Shown: positions 53,338 through 62,774, counted from the stretch's first letter. The stretch is DNA of 62,971 nt from an uncultured Actinomycetes bacterium (GCA_903868545.1 CAIPVR010000293.1:1-62971); one strand, 5' to 3'. Notes: generated from the sequence alone by a model not told the origin. Translations and numbers: made by a program.

Positions 53338-54468
53338 GTGAGCAGCACCCCCGACATCGCCCTGCCCGACGACCTCCTGCCCCGCGACGGACGCTTCGGC
53401 TGCGGCCCGTCGAAGGTGCGCGCCGAGGCCATCGACATGCTCTCCGGCTCCGCCGGGCACTTCCTCGGGACCAGCCATCGGCAGGCGGCGGTTCGCTTCA
53501 AGGTGGGTGAACTCCGCAACGGCCTCGCCGAGCTGCTGTCGCTGCCCGACGGCTACGAGGTGGTCCTCGGCAACGGCGGCACCACCGTCTTCTGGGACGT
53601 GGCCACCTTCGGGCTCGTGGAGGAACGCAGCCAGCACCTCGCCTTCGGCGAGTTCTCCTCCAAGTTCGCCACCGCGGTTCGCGCCGCTCCGCACCTCGGC
53701 GAGCCCGAGGTGATCAGTGCCGAGCCGGGTGACCATCCGCTCCCGGTCGCCTCCCCCGGTGTCGACGCCTACTGCCTCACGCACAACGAGACCTCCACCG
53801 GCGTGGCGATGACCCCGGTTCGACCCGACGGCGCGGACCCGGGCGCGCTCGTGCTGGTCGACGCCACCTCGGCCGCCGGCGGCCTCCGCCTCGACGCATC
53901 GCAGGTCGACGCGTACTACTTCGCCCCCCAGAAGTGCCTGGCCTCCGACGGCGGTCTGTGGATCGCGGCACTGTCACCCGCCGCGATCGAACGCGTCGAG
54001 CGCATCGGTGCCGCCGGCCGCTGGACCCCGGCCTCGCTCGACCTCGGGATCGCACTGGAGAACTCCCGCAAGGACCAGACCTACAACACGCCCGCGCTCG
54101 CCACGCTGTTCCTCGCCGTGGAGCAGGTGGGATGGGTCCTGGAAAACGGCGGGCTCGAGTTCGCTGCCGGGCGCTGCGACCGCTCGGCGGCCACGATCTA
54201 CGACTGGGCCGACGCCCACGAACTGGCCACCCCGTTCGTGACGGACCCGGCCAAGCGGTCCCACGTGGTGGCCACCATCGACTTCGACGACCGGGTGGAC
54301 GCGGCGCAGCTCGCGGCGGTGCTGCGCGACAACGGCATCCTCGACGTGGAGCCGTACCGCAAGCTCGGCCGCAACCAGCTGCGGGTCGCGCTGTTCCCGG
54401 CCATCGACCCCGACGACGTGGCGGCCCTCACCCGTTGCGTCGACCACGTCCTCGGGCTGCTCGTCTGA
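53338..54468 (+). CDS. serC: phosphoserine aminotransferase
   Basis: The second step of serine synthesis, converting 3-phosphohydroxypyruvate to phosphoserine. The 376-residue protein is the actinobacterial SerC form: [52 protein letters not shown] and the PLP lysine Lys199 in [18 protein letters not shown] 53338 is chosen because GACACT ends seven bases before it; a GTG at 53332 is also in frame. SerA lies 5 kb away on the other strand; no serB is in the window. Confidence 0.94.
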   Translation: MSSTPDIALPDDLLPRDGRFGCGPSKVRAEAIDMLSGSAGHFLGTSHRQAAVRFKVGELRNGLAELLSLPDGYEVVLGNGGTTVFWDVATFGLVEERSQHLAFGEFSSKFATAVRAAPHLGEPEVISAEPGDHPLPVASPGVDAYCLTHNETSTGVAMTPVRPDGADPGALVLVDATSAAGGLRLDASQVDAYYFAPQKCLASDGGLWIAALSPAAIERVERIGAAGRWTPASLDLGIALENSRKDQTYNTPALATLFLAVEQVGWVLENGGLEFAAGRCDRSAATIYDWADAHELATPFVTDPAKRSHVVATIDFDDRVDAAQLAAVLRDNGILDVEPYRKLGRNQLRVALFPAIDPDDVAALTRCVDHVLGLLV

Positions 54469-54506
54469 GCGACCCACGGGGCGAGCGACCACGACGGGAC
54501 GGTGCC

Positions 54507-55001
54507 GTGGACGGACGGACCGAGCGCACGGTGACACTCCGCCGGGCCCGGGCGTCCGACGCCCCGTGGCTGCTCGCCGTCGGCCTCGATCCCGAGAAGG
54601 TGGGCCGCCAGTACCACCGGCTGGAGGCACCGCTGCAGCTCGTCGTCGCCCCGGCCCGGGCCCTCGCCGCACCCCGGGCCCCCGCGGCGCTGGTGGAGGT
54701 GGACGGCCGGCGCGCTGGCTACGTGGGACCGAACCCCCTGTCGCGGAACCTCGAGTACTTCCTCCAGCCGTGGGCCCGCGGCGGCACCGGGACGACGGCG
54801 GTCACCGACTACCTCCGCCGCTTCCGGGCCGGTGACCGGGCCCGGAGGTTCTTCGTGGCGACCTCCAACGAGCGGTCGATGACCGTGCTGCTGCGGGCGT
54901 GCGCCGCGGTGGGCTGGGAGGAGGGCCGGGAGGTGCGGGTGGAGCCGGCCCGCCACGGCCGGTGGGTGTGGATCCCCGCCGGGTCACCGGAAGAGGGCTG
55001 A
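54507..55001 (+). CDS. GNAT-like acetyltransferase, tentative
   Basis: The 164-residue protein opens VTLRRARASDAPWLLAV, the usual GNAT entry. Later it has LVEVDGRRAGYVG and an acetyl-CoA-loop-like region WARGGTGTTAVTDYLRRF in place of the common QxxGxG/A pattern. It ends with VAWEEG-like VGWEEGREVRVEP, as in other small acetyltransferases. The substrate is unknown. The start is uncertain: GTG 54507 is 36 bases after serC, while GTG 54531 is also possible. Its end overlaps the convergent gene by 18 bases. Confidence 0.65.
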   Translation: MDGRTERTVTLRRARASDAPWLLAVGLDPEKVGRQYHRLEAPLQLVVAPARALAAPRAPAALVEVDGRRAGYVGPNPLSRNLEYFLQPWARGGTGTTAVTDYLRRFRAGDRARRFFVATSNERSMTVLLRACAAVGWEEGREVRVEPARHGRWVWIPAGSPEEG

Positions 55002-56108
55002 CAGGTCCACCTCGACGGCGGTGATCGCGGTCGGGCGCACCTGGGCCAGCGCCCACGGCCACCATGTCCGCACCGGGGGACTCGTGTAGTTGGCGACCAG
55101 CCACCGGTGCCCCCCGAGCGGGACCGCCGCCGCGAACGCGGTGTCGCCGGCGGACGGCAGGTCGGCCAGCCAGGTGAGCCGTCCTTCCTCGGGATGCACC
55201 TCGTAGAGCGCCGTGCACTTCGGGGTGGCGGAGTAGGCCACCTGGTACAGCCGCGTCCGCAGCGCGTCGGAACCCCGGCGGAACCCCAGGTCGAACCGGC
55301 CGCCCAGCGCCCGCTGGCGGCGCGTCACCAGGAAGGTCCGGTCACCGTCCCGGAACAGGAACGGGGAGTCGAGCTTCCGGGGGTCCCCGTGCAGCCGCCA
55401 CTCGGTCGGTCGACCCGCCGGCGCCACCCCGATGTCGGAGCCCCATCCGCCGGCCGGGCCCTCCTTGCGGACCACCACCGCCAGCGACCCGTCCGAGCGC
55501 TCGACGAACTCCGACTCGGATCCGCCGTGGTGCACCTCGGGCGAGGCCGGGTCCGCGGGTTCCCAGTGGAGGCCGTCGTCGGAGGTCCAGAGCTCCACCG
55601 ACAGCGGTACCGGGTGCGCAGTGAAGAGCCGGCCGGCATGGCGGTACACCGACATCAGCAGGCATCCGCCCACCGGACGCACGCGCCACACCACGTGGTC
55701 CTCTCCGGAGATCGCGAGCGGCTCGGTCCAGTCGCCCTCCGCCCGGCGCTCCGACACCCAGATCCGGTCCGGCTCGAACCGCAGCGGAGCGGTGCCGGCG
55801 GTGAACCAGTACATGAGGAGCCGGCCCCGCCACTCCACGAGACGGGGCTCACGGACGTCGCGACCCACGGCCACGGTGAGTTCGTGGCGCCATGCGCCGG
55901 GGCGACCGCGCACCACGTGGAGCCGGGCCCGGTCCGAGGCGAAGTGGCTCGGCGCCGTGCGCCAGGCGAGGACGAGCTCGTCGTCGTGACGACACAGGTC
56001 GAGGTTGTTGTTGGCGCGGTCGGGCACCAGCCAGGGCGGCAGTCCCGGCCCCGGCACCCAGGCGTCGGGCGGGCCCACGTCCACGAGGGCGTCGGGAGTT
56101 CGGCTCAC
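54984..56108 (-). CDS. unrecognised protein, probable beta-propeller
   Basis: I cannot name the family of this 374-residue product. It has many short beta-strand-like repeats with W and D/G turns (WVSERRAEGDWTEPL, LWTSDDGLHWEPADP, FLFRDGDRTFLVTRR), resembling five-bladed glycosidase or sialidase/BNR propellers. SDDGLHW is close to an Asp-box. There is no signal peptide. GTG 56106-56108 is preferred over the earlier GTG 56124-56126 because CACTGT ends six bases before it. Convergent with the GNAT-like gene and divergent from the acyl-CoA ligase gene. A glycan-related role is a guess. Confidence 0.65.
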   Translation of the reverse strand: MSRTPDALVDVGPPDAWVPGPGLPPWLVPDRANNNLDLCRHDDELVLAWRTAPSHFASDRARLHVVRGRPGAWRHELTVAVGRDVREPRLVEWRGRLLMYWFTAGTAPLRFEPDRIWVSERRAEGDWTEPLAISGEDHVVWRVRPVGGCLLMSVYRHAGRLFTAHPVPLSVELWTSDDGLHWEPADPASPEVHHGGSESEFVERSDGSLAVVVRKEGPAGGWGSDIGVAPAGRPTEWRLHGDPRKLDSPFLFRDGDRTFLVTRRQRALGGRFDLGFRRGSDALRTRLYQVAYSATPKCTALYEVHPEEGRLTWLADLPSAGDTAFAAAVPLGGHRWLVANYTSPPVRTWWPWALAQVRPTAITAVEVDLSALFR

Positions 56109-56197
56109 GGGCCCACAGTGCAGCACACGACGGCGGCCACCGGCGCGAGACTCTGCCCCGGCACGGGAGTGGTCCCCGGGCCGAGGGGGAACCGCAC

Positions 56198-57958
56198 ATG
56201 AGCACCGTCGACGACGTCCGCGCCCTGCTCACCGGGCCGGGTGGTCCGTTCGAGGTGGTCGAGACCGACGAGGTCGACGGCCACCCGATGAAGGTCTACA
56301 AGGACCGGTTCGCCGACCTGCGGACGGTGGCCACGTTCGGCCCCGCCCACGGCGACAAGGAGTTCCTCGTCCACGGCGACCGGCGGATCACCTTCGCCGA
56401 CTTCACCGAACTGTCCAACGCCACCTCCGCGGGCCTCGCCGCCGCCGGTGTGCGCCCGGGCGACCGCGTGGCCGTACTGAGCCAGAACAACCCCGAGTGG
56501 TGCATCACGTTCTGGGCCACGGTGAACCTCGGCGCGGTGCTCGTGGGCCTGAACGGATGGTGGAACGAGGACGAGATCGTGTACGGGCTGGAGGATTCCG
56601 GCGCGAAGGTGCTCGTGGCCGACCGCAAGCGCTTCGAACGGGTGGCCGACCGGGTGGAGGGGATCGACACCCTCGAGCGGGTCCACCTCGTGGACGCGGA
56701 CCCCGCTGCGTACGCGGGCACCAAGCTGCACCGCTTCGACGAGTTGACCACCACACCGCACGACGGCTTCCCCACCGTCCCCATCGCGGAGGACGACCCG
56801 GCGGTGATCTTCTACACGTCGGGCACCACGGGGCGACCCAAGGGCGCGATCTCCACCCACCGCAACATGGTGGCCAACCTCCAGAACACGATCTTCCTCC
56901 TCACCCTCGGCGCGATGACCACACCCGCCGGGCCCGGCGACGACGGCGACGACACAGCGGACGACGACGACACGGCGGGCGGCGGGAGCGGCCGGAGCGG
57001 CGGCCAACCGGTCAGCCTGTTCACGTCCCCGCTGTTCCACGTCTCGGGCTGCCACTCCGGCCTGGTGGTCGGGATGATGGCCGGCATGAAGATGGTCATG
57101 ATCGACGGCCGCTTCACCCCGGAGGCCGCCTTCGAACTGATCGAGCGGGAACGGGTGATGATCTGGGCCACGGTGCCCACGATGATCTGGCGGGCGTGCG
57201 AGCACCCCGACCGCCACACCTACGACACGTCCTCGGTGATCTCGGTGAGCTTCGGCGGGTCGCCGTCGGCCGACGAGCTCCAGCGTCGCATCCGCGAGAC
57301 CTTCCCCAACGTGAAGGCCACCACCAATGCGTACGGCCTGACCGAGTCGTCGTCGGTGGCGACCACGCTCACGGGGGCCGACTCGCTCCGCAAGCCCGAC
57401 TCGGTGGGCCTGCCGGTGCCGGTGGTCGACGTGGCCGTCGCCGGGCCCGACGGCACCCACCTGGGGACCGGCGCCACCGGCGAGGTGCTGCTGCGGGGCC
57501 CGATCATCATGCCGGGCTACTGGAACAAGCCGGAGGCCACGGCGTCCACCGTCATCGACGGCTGGCTGCACACCGGCGACGTGGGCCACCTCGACGACGA
57601 GGGCTACCTGTTCATCACGGACCGGGCCAAGGACATGCTGATCCGGGGCGGCGAGAACGTCTACTGCGTGGAGATCGAGAACCGCTTGGTGGAACACCCC
57701 GACATCGCCGACGCCGCGGTGGTGGGTGTGCCGCACCCGGAGCTCGGCGAGGAGGTCAAGGCGGTGATCGAGGTGGCACCGGACGTGGAGCTGTCCGACG
57801 CGGCGGTGCGGGAGTGGGTGGCCGCCACGTTGGCCTCGTTCAAGGTGCCCGCCTACGTGGAGCGCTGGGACGGCAAGCTGCCGCGGAACGCGAGCGGGAA
57901 ACTCCTCAAGAACGTGATCCGCGGCGAGGGTCACGTGAGCTTCGCGGAGACGATGTGA
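56198..57958 (+). CDS. acyl-CoA synthetase (class I adenylate-forming)
   Basis: This 586-residue ligase activates a carboxylic acid with ATP and joins it to CoA. Core motifs are AVIFYTSGTTGRPKGAI (P-loop), NAYGLTESSS, GWLHTGDVGHLDDEGYLFITDRAKD and the C-terminal catalytic lysine in LPRNASGKLLKN. The chain-length class is unclear; it resembles medium- to long-chain fatty-acid or aryl-CoA ligases. A Gly/Asp-rich acidic insertion (about residues 242-270) lies between the P-loop helix and the SPLFHVSG motif, an unusual spot. ATG 56198 follows GAGGGGGAACCGCAC. Confidence 0.9.
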   Translation: MSTVDDVRALLTGPGGPFEVVETDEVDGHPMKVYKDRFADLRTVATFGPAHGDKEFLVHGDRRITFADFTELSNATSAGLAAAGVRPGDRVAVLSQNNPEWCITFWATVNLGAVLVGLNGWWNEDEIVYGLEDSGAKVLVADRKRFERVADRVEGIDTLERVHLVDADPAAYAGTKLHRFDELTTTPHDGFPTVPIAEDDPAVIFYTSGTTGRPKGAISTHRNMVANLQNTIFLLTLGAMTTPAGPGDDGDDTADDDDTAGGGSGRSGGQPVSLFTSPLFHVSGCHSGLVVGMMAGMKMVMIDGRFTPEAAFELIERERVMIWATVPTMIWRACEHPDRHTYDTSSVISVSFGGSPSADELQRRIRETFPNVKATTNAYGLTESSSVATTLTGADSLRKPDSVGLPVPVVDVAVAGPDGTHLGTGATGEVLLRGPIIMPGYWNKPEATASTVIDGWLHTGDVGHLDDEGYLFITDRAKDMLIRGGENVYCVEIENRLVEHPDIADAAVVGVPHPELGEEVKAVIEVAPDVELSDAAVREWVAATLASFKVPAYVERWDGKLPRNASGKLLKNVIRGEGHVSFAETM

Positions 57959-57997
57959 CCCTCCGCCGGGCCGGCTGAGCGGTACCTTCACCCGTCC

Positions 57998-59152
57998 ATG
58001 GGCCGCACCACGTGGTGGCACGACCAGTTGGAGCTGGGCCGGGGCGGGCCGTCCCGGCTCGCGTCCATGGAGGGGCTCCGGGGCCTCGCGGTCCTGCTCG
58101 TGTTCTTCGTCCACTACGCCGACCGCATCCGGCCGTGGATCACCGACGCCTCCGTCACGGGTCCGCTGGCGGTCCGTATCGGCGACGCCGGCAACATCGG
58201 CGTCGACCTCTTCTTCGTGCTCTCCGGGTTCCTGATCTACGGGAACCTGATGGACCGGGAGCAGGCCTACCGACCGTTCATGAGACGGCGCCTCCGGCGC
58301 CTCTACCCCACGTTCCTCGTGGTGCTCGGCGCCTACGTGCTGCTCGCACTCGCCATGCCCTCGGCCAGCCCCGAGTTCCCGCGCCAGCCGGTCCAGATGG
58401 CCGTCTACCTCGGCTTCCAGGCCCTGTTCCTCCCGGGCATCCTCCCGGTCGAGGCGTTCATCACGGTGGCGTGGTCCCTCAGCTACGAGGTGTTCTTCTA
58501 CCTGACCGTCCCCGTGTTCATCTCCAGGCTGCACCTCCGGGAGCGCACGTCGCCCGAACGGGTGCGGCTGCTGCGGCGGTTCGCCCTCGGCACGCTCCTC
58601 CTCGGCGGCTTCATCTCGGGAACCCACCCGCGGCTCTGCATGTTCTTCGGCGGGATGCTGGTGTGGGAGTGGCTCCGGTTCCGCTGGCCCTCCGAACAGG
58701 ACGACCCCGACCGGATCCGTCGGCTCGACCGCCTCTCGAGCGCCGCGCTGCCCACCGCCCTGGTGCTGGCCCCGATCCTGGCCGGCACCCTCCTCCAGGG
58801 CCTCCCCCGGGTGGCCGCCATGCTGGTGCTCTGGCCGGTGCTGTGCGCAGGGTGTTTCGCCGTCGACGGACGCATGCGGCAGTGGTTCTCGTGGACGCCG
58901 CTGCGCTACCTCGGCAACATCAGCTACTCGTACTACCTGATCCACTCGCTGGTGCTGCAGGGCTTCTTCCTCGGCCTCGAGCAGGTGTGGGCACCCGACG
59001 GCGAGGCGGGCTGGGCGTTCTGGGTGCTGATGGTCCCGGTGTTCGCCCTCACCGTGGCGGGCGCGCTCGTGCTGTTCCTGCTGGTGGAGAAGCCGTTCTC
59101 GCTCGACCGCAGGAGCCTGAACCCCCGCACGCTGGGCCGCCGGCCGGCGTGA
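57998..59152 (+). CDS. acyltransferase-3 family membrane protein (OafA/YrhL-like)
   Basis: The 384-residue protein has about ten hydrophobic helices and no SGNH extension. It starts SMEGLRGLAVLLVFFVHYADR, carrying the conserved GLRG and catalytic His, then NIGVDLFFVLSGFLIYGNL, RRRLRRLYPTF and AWSLSYEVFFYL. It should transfer an acyl group across the membrane to a surface polysaccharide or lipid. TACCTT ends nine bases before the ATG. The donor and acceptor are unknown. It is the second such acyltransferase in this window. Confidence 0.88.
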   Translation: MGRTTWWHDQLELGRGGPSRLASMEGLRGLAVLLVFFVHYADRIRPWITDASVTGPLAVRIGDAGNIGVDLFFVLSGFLIYGNLMDREQAYRPFMRRRLRRLYPTFLVVLGAYVLLALAMPSASPEFPRQPVQMAVYLGFQALFLPGILPVEAFITVAWSLSYEVFFYLTVPVFISRLHLRERTSPERVRLLRRFALGTLLLGGFISGTHPRLCMFFGGMLVWEWLRFRWPSEQDDPDRIRRLDRLSSAALPTALVLAPILAGTLLQGLPRVAAMLVLWPVLCAGCFAVDGRMRQWFSWTPLRYLGNISYSYYLIHSLVLQGFFLGLEQVWAPDGEAGWAFWVLMVPVFALTVAGALVLFLLVEKPFSLDRRSLNPRTLGRRPA

Positions 59153-59203
59153 ACGAGCGGCCGGCGGGCCCCGGACCGGGACCACCGACGGCGTTCACAG
59201 CCG

Positions 59204-59231
59204 GTTACGTCGACGGAAACACCGGCGAAAC
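59204..59231 (+). promoter_or_regulatory. candidate GlnR-type site upstream of amt
   Basis: GTTAC (59204) is followed by GAAAC (59216-59220), six bases, and GAAAC again (59227-59231). The last two boxes show the GAAAC-N6-GAAAC periodicity and the AC-N9-AC core of actinobacterial GlnR sites. A -10-like TACGTT is at 59242-59247. The first spacer is seven rather than six bases. Position upstream of an ammonium transporter fits. Confidence 0.4.
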
Positions 59232-59361
59232 AGTCGCTTCCTACGTTGCCCGCATCCCGGGGGCCCCGACGGGCGCCCAGGTGGCCGTGCCGACCGTGGT
59301 GCGGTCTCGGGCCGAAGCCGCGCGCTGCGTCGGGTTCGTCGGACGACTGGAGGACTCCCTG

Positions 59362-60954
59362 GTGTTCAGGACACGAAAGGCCAAGCTGCTGACCGGCCTG
59401 GCCATCGCAGGCACGCTGCTGGCCATGCCGGCCGTGGCGATGGCACAGGATGCACCCGAGCCGGTGTTCCCGGCCGGGGCCATCCCCGCGGCGTCGGACA
59501 TCGGCATCAGCCTCAACCTGTTGTGGATCGTCATCGGCGCCGCGCTGGTGATCTTCATGCAGGCCGGCTTCGCACTGGTGGAGACCGGCTTCTGCCGCTC
59601 CAAGCACGCCGCCCACGTGGTCACCACGAACCTGGCCATCTTCGGCCTCGGGTTCGTCGGGTTCTTCTTCATCGGCTTCCCGCTGATGTTCGGCGGCTAC
59701 AGCTACCCCGGCTACTTCGGCTTCGAGGAAGCCCTCGGCGGCCCGCTGCTCGGCAGCGGCAGCTGGGTGTTCCTGTGGACCGCGGGTGACGCCTTCGCCC
59801 TCAACAACATCCCGTCCGAGCTGCTCGTCCCGATCGCCGCGTTCTTCCTGTACATGGTGGCGTTCATGGACACCGTGGCGACGATCCCCACGGGCTCCAT
59901 GGCCGAGCGCTGGAAGTTCAAGAGCTTCATCGTCTGGGGCCTGTTCTGCGGCGCCATCTACTACCCGATCTTCGGTGCATGGACCTGGGGCGGCGGCTGG
60001 CTCAGCCAGCTGGGCAACAGCATGGGCCTCGGTTTCGGCTACGTGGACTTCGCCGGCTCCGGCGTGGTGCACGCCGTGGGTGGCGTGGCCGCCCTGGCCG
60101 GCGCGCTGGTGATCGGTCCCCGGATCGGGAAGTTCGGCAAGGACGGCAAGGCCCGTGCGCTGCCCGGCCACAACATCCCCATGGCCATCCTCGGCGCCAT
60201 GATCCTGCTGTTCGGCTGGTTCGGCTTCAACGCCGCCTCCACCTTCGCCGGCACCGACGTGCGCTTCACCGTGGCCGCGGTCAACACCGGCATCGCCGGG
60301 GCCTTCGGCCTGGTGGCCTCCATGTTCTGGATCATGAAGCGGACGGGCAAGCCCGATCCCGGCATGATCGCCAACGGCCTCCTCGCCGGCCTGGTGGCCA
60401 TCACCGCCCCCTGCGCCTTCGTCGACCCGTGGGCGGCCGCCCTCATCGGGCTGCTCGCCGGCCTCCTCGTGGTCGAGGCGGTGTTCTTCGTCGAGCGCCG
60501 CGGCATCGACGACCCGGTCGGGGCCGTGGCCGTGCACGGTATCTGCGGCTCCTTCGGCGTCCTCGCCCTCGGCATCTTCTCCACCGGCGACTACGGCGCC
60601 CAGTGGAACCTCACCGACAACGGCGACGCCGGGGTCACGGGGATCCTCTACGACGTCTCGCTCGGCGGGAAGCAGCTGATCGCCCAGGCCATCGGCGTGG
60701 CGGTCATCTGGACCGTGATCTTCGGGGTGGCCTTCGCCTTCTTCAAGATCCAGAACGCCGTCACCAAGGGCGGCATCCGCTCCTCGGTCGAGGACGAGCT
60801 GGTGGGCCTCGACTACCCGGAGATGGGCGTCACCGCCTACCCCGGCGACGTCAGCTACTCGCTGCAGGACATCGTGGTGGAGCAGCTCCCCAAGGCGCAG
60901 CAGGACGAGGTCGCCAAGGGCGAGATCGACCTGTCGAAGTCGCCGGTCGGCTGA
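59362..60954 (+). CDS. amt: ammonium transporter, Amt family, with signal peptide
   Basis: This membrane channel/transporter for NH4+/NH3 has 530 residues. The GTG at 59362 follows GGAGGA at seven bases and gives a clear signal peptide ending AVAMAQDAP, as in AmtB. Eleven helices follow. The pore twin histidines are His237 (GVVHAVGGVAAL) and His392 (AVAVHGICGSFG). MQAGFALVETGFCRSKHAAHV and MDTVATIPTGSMAERWKFKSF are conserved. The C-terminal cytoplasmic tail of about 65 residues includes YPEMGVTAYPGD, the PII/GlnK contact region. No glnK is adjacent. Confidence 0.95.
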   Translation: MFRTRKAKLLTGLAIAGTLLAMPAVAMAQDAPEPVFPAGAIPAASDIGISLNLLWIVIGAALVIFMQAGFALVETGFCRSKHAAHVVTTNLAIFGLGFVGFFFIGFPLMFGGYSYPGYFGFEEALGGPLLGSGSWVFLWTAGDAFALNNIPSELLVPIAAFFLYMVAFMDTVATIPTGSMAERWKFKSFIVWGLFCGAIYYPIFGAWTWGGGWLSQLGNSMGLGFGYVDFAGSGVVHAVGGVAALAGALVIGPRIGKFGKDGKARALPGHNIPMAILGAMILLFGWFGFNAASTFAGTDVRFTVAAVNTGIAGAFGLVASMFWIMKRTGKPDPGMIANGLLAGLVAITAPCAFVDPWAAALIGLLAGLLVVEAVFFVERRGIDDPVGAVAVHGICGSFGVLALGIFSTGDYGAQWNLTDNGDAGVTGILYDVSLGGKQLIAQAIGVAVIWTVIFGVAFAFFKIQNAVTKGGIRSSVEDELVGLDYPEMGVTAYPGDVSYSLQDIVVEQLPKAQQDEVAKGEIDLSKSPVG

Positions 60955-60975
60955 CCGACCGCCCGCCGCGACGCC

Positions 60976-61005
60976 ACGGGCCCGCCCCTCCGGGGGCGGG
61001 CCCGT
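60976..61005 (+). terminator. hairpin terminator after amt
   Basis: Perfect 13-base arms ACGGGCCCGCCCC and GGGGCGGGCCCGT flank a TCCG loop, 22 bases after the amt stop. No T-tract follows. Confidence 0.7.
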
Positions 61006-61047
61006 CCGCGTCGGGGCCCACCTCCGTGCGCTGCGTAGGGTGGGGCC

Positions 61048-61290
61048 GTGGACCCCGCCGACGAACCCGCCCCGCTCCTCCCCGACGGCGACTACGACGC
61101 GGTCGTGGTCGATGCGGGAGCCGGAGATGCGGGCGCCACGATCGAGCTCGCCATCAGCACCGGCGAGTTCAAGGGGCAGGTGCTCGCGCTCGGGTCGGCC
61201 GAACCGCTCGGCGATCCGGTCGACCTGCTCGGCATGCCCGCGACCCTCACGGTGGCGTTCGGGGTGCCGTCGGTCCGCATCGACCACTAG
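61048..61290 (+). CDS. small unrecognised protein
   Basis: This 80-residue acidic protein begins MDPADEPAPLLPDGDYDAVVVDA and ends with VAFGVPSVRIDH. It is probably a small all-beta domain: alternating hydrophobic strands DAVVVDAG, TIELAIST, GQVLALG and LTVAFGV suggest this. I do not recognise the family. GTG start; TAGGGT ends six bases before it, the same promoter geometry as the DUF429 gene. It stands alone between the amt terminator and a long hairpin. Confidence 0.7.
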   Translation: MDPADEPAPLLPDGDYDAVVVDAGAGDAGATIELAISTGEFKGQVLALGSAEPLGDPVDLLGMPATLTVAFGVPSVRIDH

Positions 61291-61341
61291 CGCAGCGGGA
61301 CGCCCGGGCAGCGCGGCGGGAGCTCCCACCCCCGCAAGGCT

Positions 61342-61381
61342 GTGGTGCGGAACGGCACCCGGAGGTGCCGTACCGCACCAC
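61342..61381. terminator. long bidirectional hairpin between the small gene and metY
   Basis: Arms of 18 bases (61342-61359 and 61364-61381), GTGGTGCGGAACGGCACC with its complement, have one A/A mismatch and a CGGA loop. Convergent genes flank it. No T-tract. Confidence 0.7.
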
Positions 61382-61407
61382 GGAGGCGGCGGATGCAGCG
61401 GTCGGGT

Positions 61408-62718
61408 TCAGCCGCGGGCGGCGGCGAAGCCCTTGTCGAGATCCTCGATGATGTCCTCGACCGTCTCGAGGCCGACCGAGAGCCGGATGAGGCCGGGGTC
61501 CACGCCCGTGGTCACCTGCTCGGCCTCGGTGAGCTGGCTGTGCGTGGTCGACGCCGGGTGGATCACCAGGCTGCGCACGTCACCGATGTTGGCGAGGTGG
61601 CTGTGCAGCTCGAGGGCCTCCACGAACTTCTTCCCGGCCTCCCGGCCGCCCTTGATGACGAACGCCGGCACCGAACCGGCGCCCTTCGGCGTGTAGCGCT
61701 GCGCCCGGGCGTGGTACGGACTGGAGGGCAGGCCGGCGTACGCCACCGACTCCACCTGGTCGTGCGCCGCGAGGTACTCGGCCACCACCTGGGCGTTGGC
61801 CACGTGGCGCTCCATCCGCAGCGACAGGGTCTCGATGCCCTGGATCAGCAGGAACGCGTTGAAGGGGCTGCTCGAGGCGCCGATGTCGCGCAGCAACTGC
61901 ACCCGGGCCTTGATGATGTAGGACCCGGCACCCAGGGCGGGCCAGTAGGCGAGGCCGTGGTAGCTCGGGTCGGGCTCGGTGAACTGCGGGAACTTGTCGT
62001 TCTGGGAGAAGTCGAAGCTGCCGCCGTCGACGATCGCACCGGCGATCGCCGTGCCGTGGCCGCCGAGGAACTTCGTGGCGGAGTGCACCACGATGTCGGC
62101 GCCGTGGTCGAGCGGGTTCAGCAGGTACGGCGTGGCGACGGTGTTGTCGACGATGAGCGGCACCCCGTGGGCGTGCGCCACCTCCGACACCGCGGCGATG
62201 TCGAGGATGTCGTTCTTCGGGTTGCCGATGCCCTCGCCGTAGAAGGCCTTCGTGTTCGGCTGCACCGCCTCGGCCCAGGCGTCGAGGTCGTCGGGGTCCT
62301 CGACGAACGACACGTCGATACCGAGCTTGGGCAATGTGTAGTGGAACAGGTTGTAGGTGCCCCCGTAGAGCGCCGCCGAGCTCACGATGTGACTGCCGGC
62401 CTCGGCGAGGTTGAGGATGGCGAAGGTCTCCGCCGCCTGACCCGAGCTCACCACGAGTGCGCCCGGCAGGCCCACGGCGGTCGAGGTGGCGTTCTCCAGG
62501 CTCGCCACCCGGGCCTCCACCACACCCTGGGTCGGGTTCATGATGCGGGTGTAGATGTTGCCGATCTCGGCCAGGGCGAAGAGGTTCGCCGCGTGCTCCG
62601 AGTCACGGAACTGGTAGGCCGTGGTCTGGTAGATCGGCGTGGCCCGGGAACCGGTGGCGGGGTCGGGCTCGGCCCCGGCGTGGATCTGGCGGGTGTCGAA
62701 GCCCCACTGCTCGCTCAT
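61408..62718 (-). CDS. metY: O-acetylhomoserine sulfhydrylase / aminocarboxypropyltransferase
   Basis: This PLP enzyme makes homocysteine from O-acetylhomoserine and sulfide. The 436-residue protein has the Cys/Met-metabolism fold: [65 protein letters not shown] and the PLP lysine in [18 protein letters not shown]. Length and GGTYNLF favour MetY over MetB/MetZ. ATG 62716-62718 follows AGGAG at seven bases. The promoter region holds TATGCT (-10) and an inverted repeat over the -35. Confidence 0.94.
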   Translation of the reverse strand: MSEQWGFDTRQIHAGAEPDPATGSRATPIYQTTAYQFRDSEHAANLFALAEIGNIYTRIMNPTQGVVEARVASLENATSTAVGLPGALVVSSGQAAETFAILNLAEAGSHIVSSAALYGGTYNLFHYTLPKLGIDVSFVEDPDDLDAWAEAVQPNTKAFYGEGIGNPKNDILDIAAVSEVAHAHGVPLIVDNTVATPYLLNPLDHGADIVVHSATKFLGGHGTAIAGAIVDGGSFDFSQNDKFPQFTEPDPSYHGLAYWPALGAGSYIIKARVQLLRDIGASSSPFNAFLLIQGIETLSLRMERHVANAQVVAEYLAAHDQVESVAYAGLPSSPYHARAQRYTPKGAGSVPAFVIKGGREAGKKFVEALELHSHLANIGDVRSLVIHPASTTHSQLTEAEQVTTGVDPGLIRLSVGLETVEDIIEDLDKGFAAARG

Positions 62719-62774
62719 GTCGCTGCTCCTGTGCTGGGTTCCGCGGCGTCGACACGCCGGTGGCGGACCGGCGC

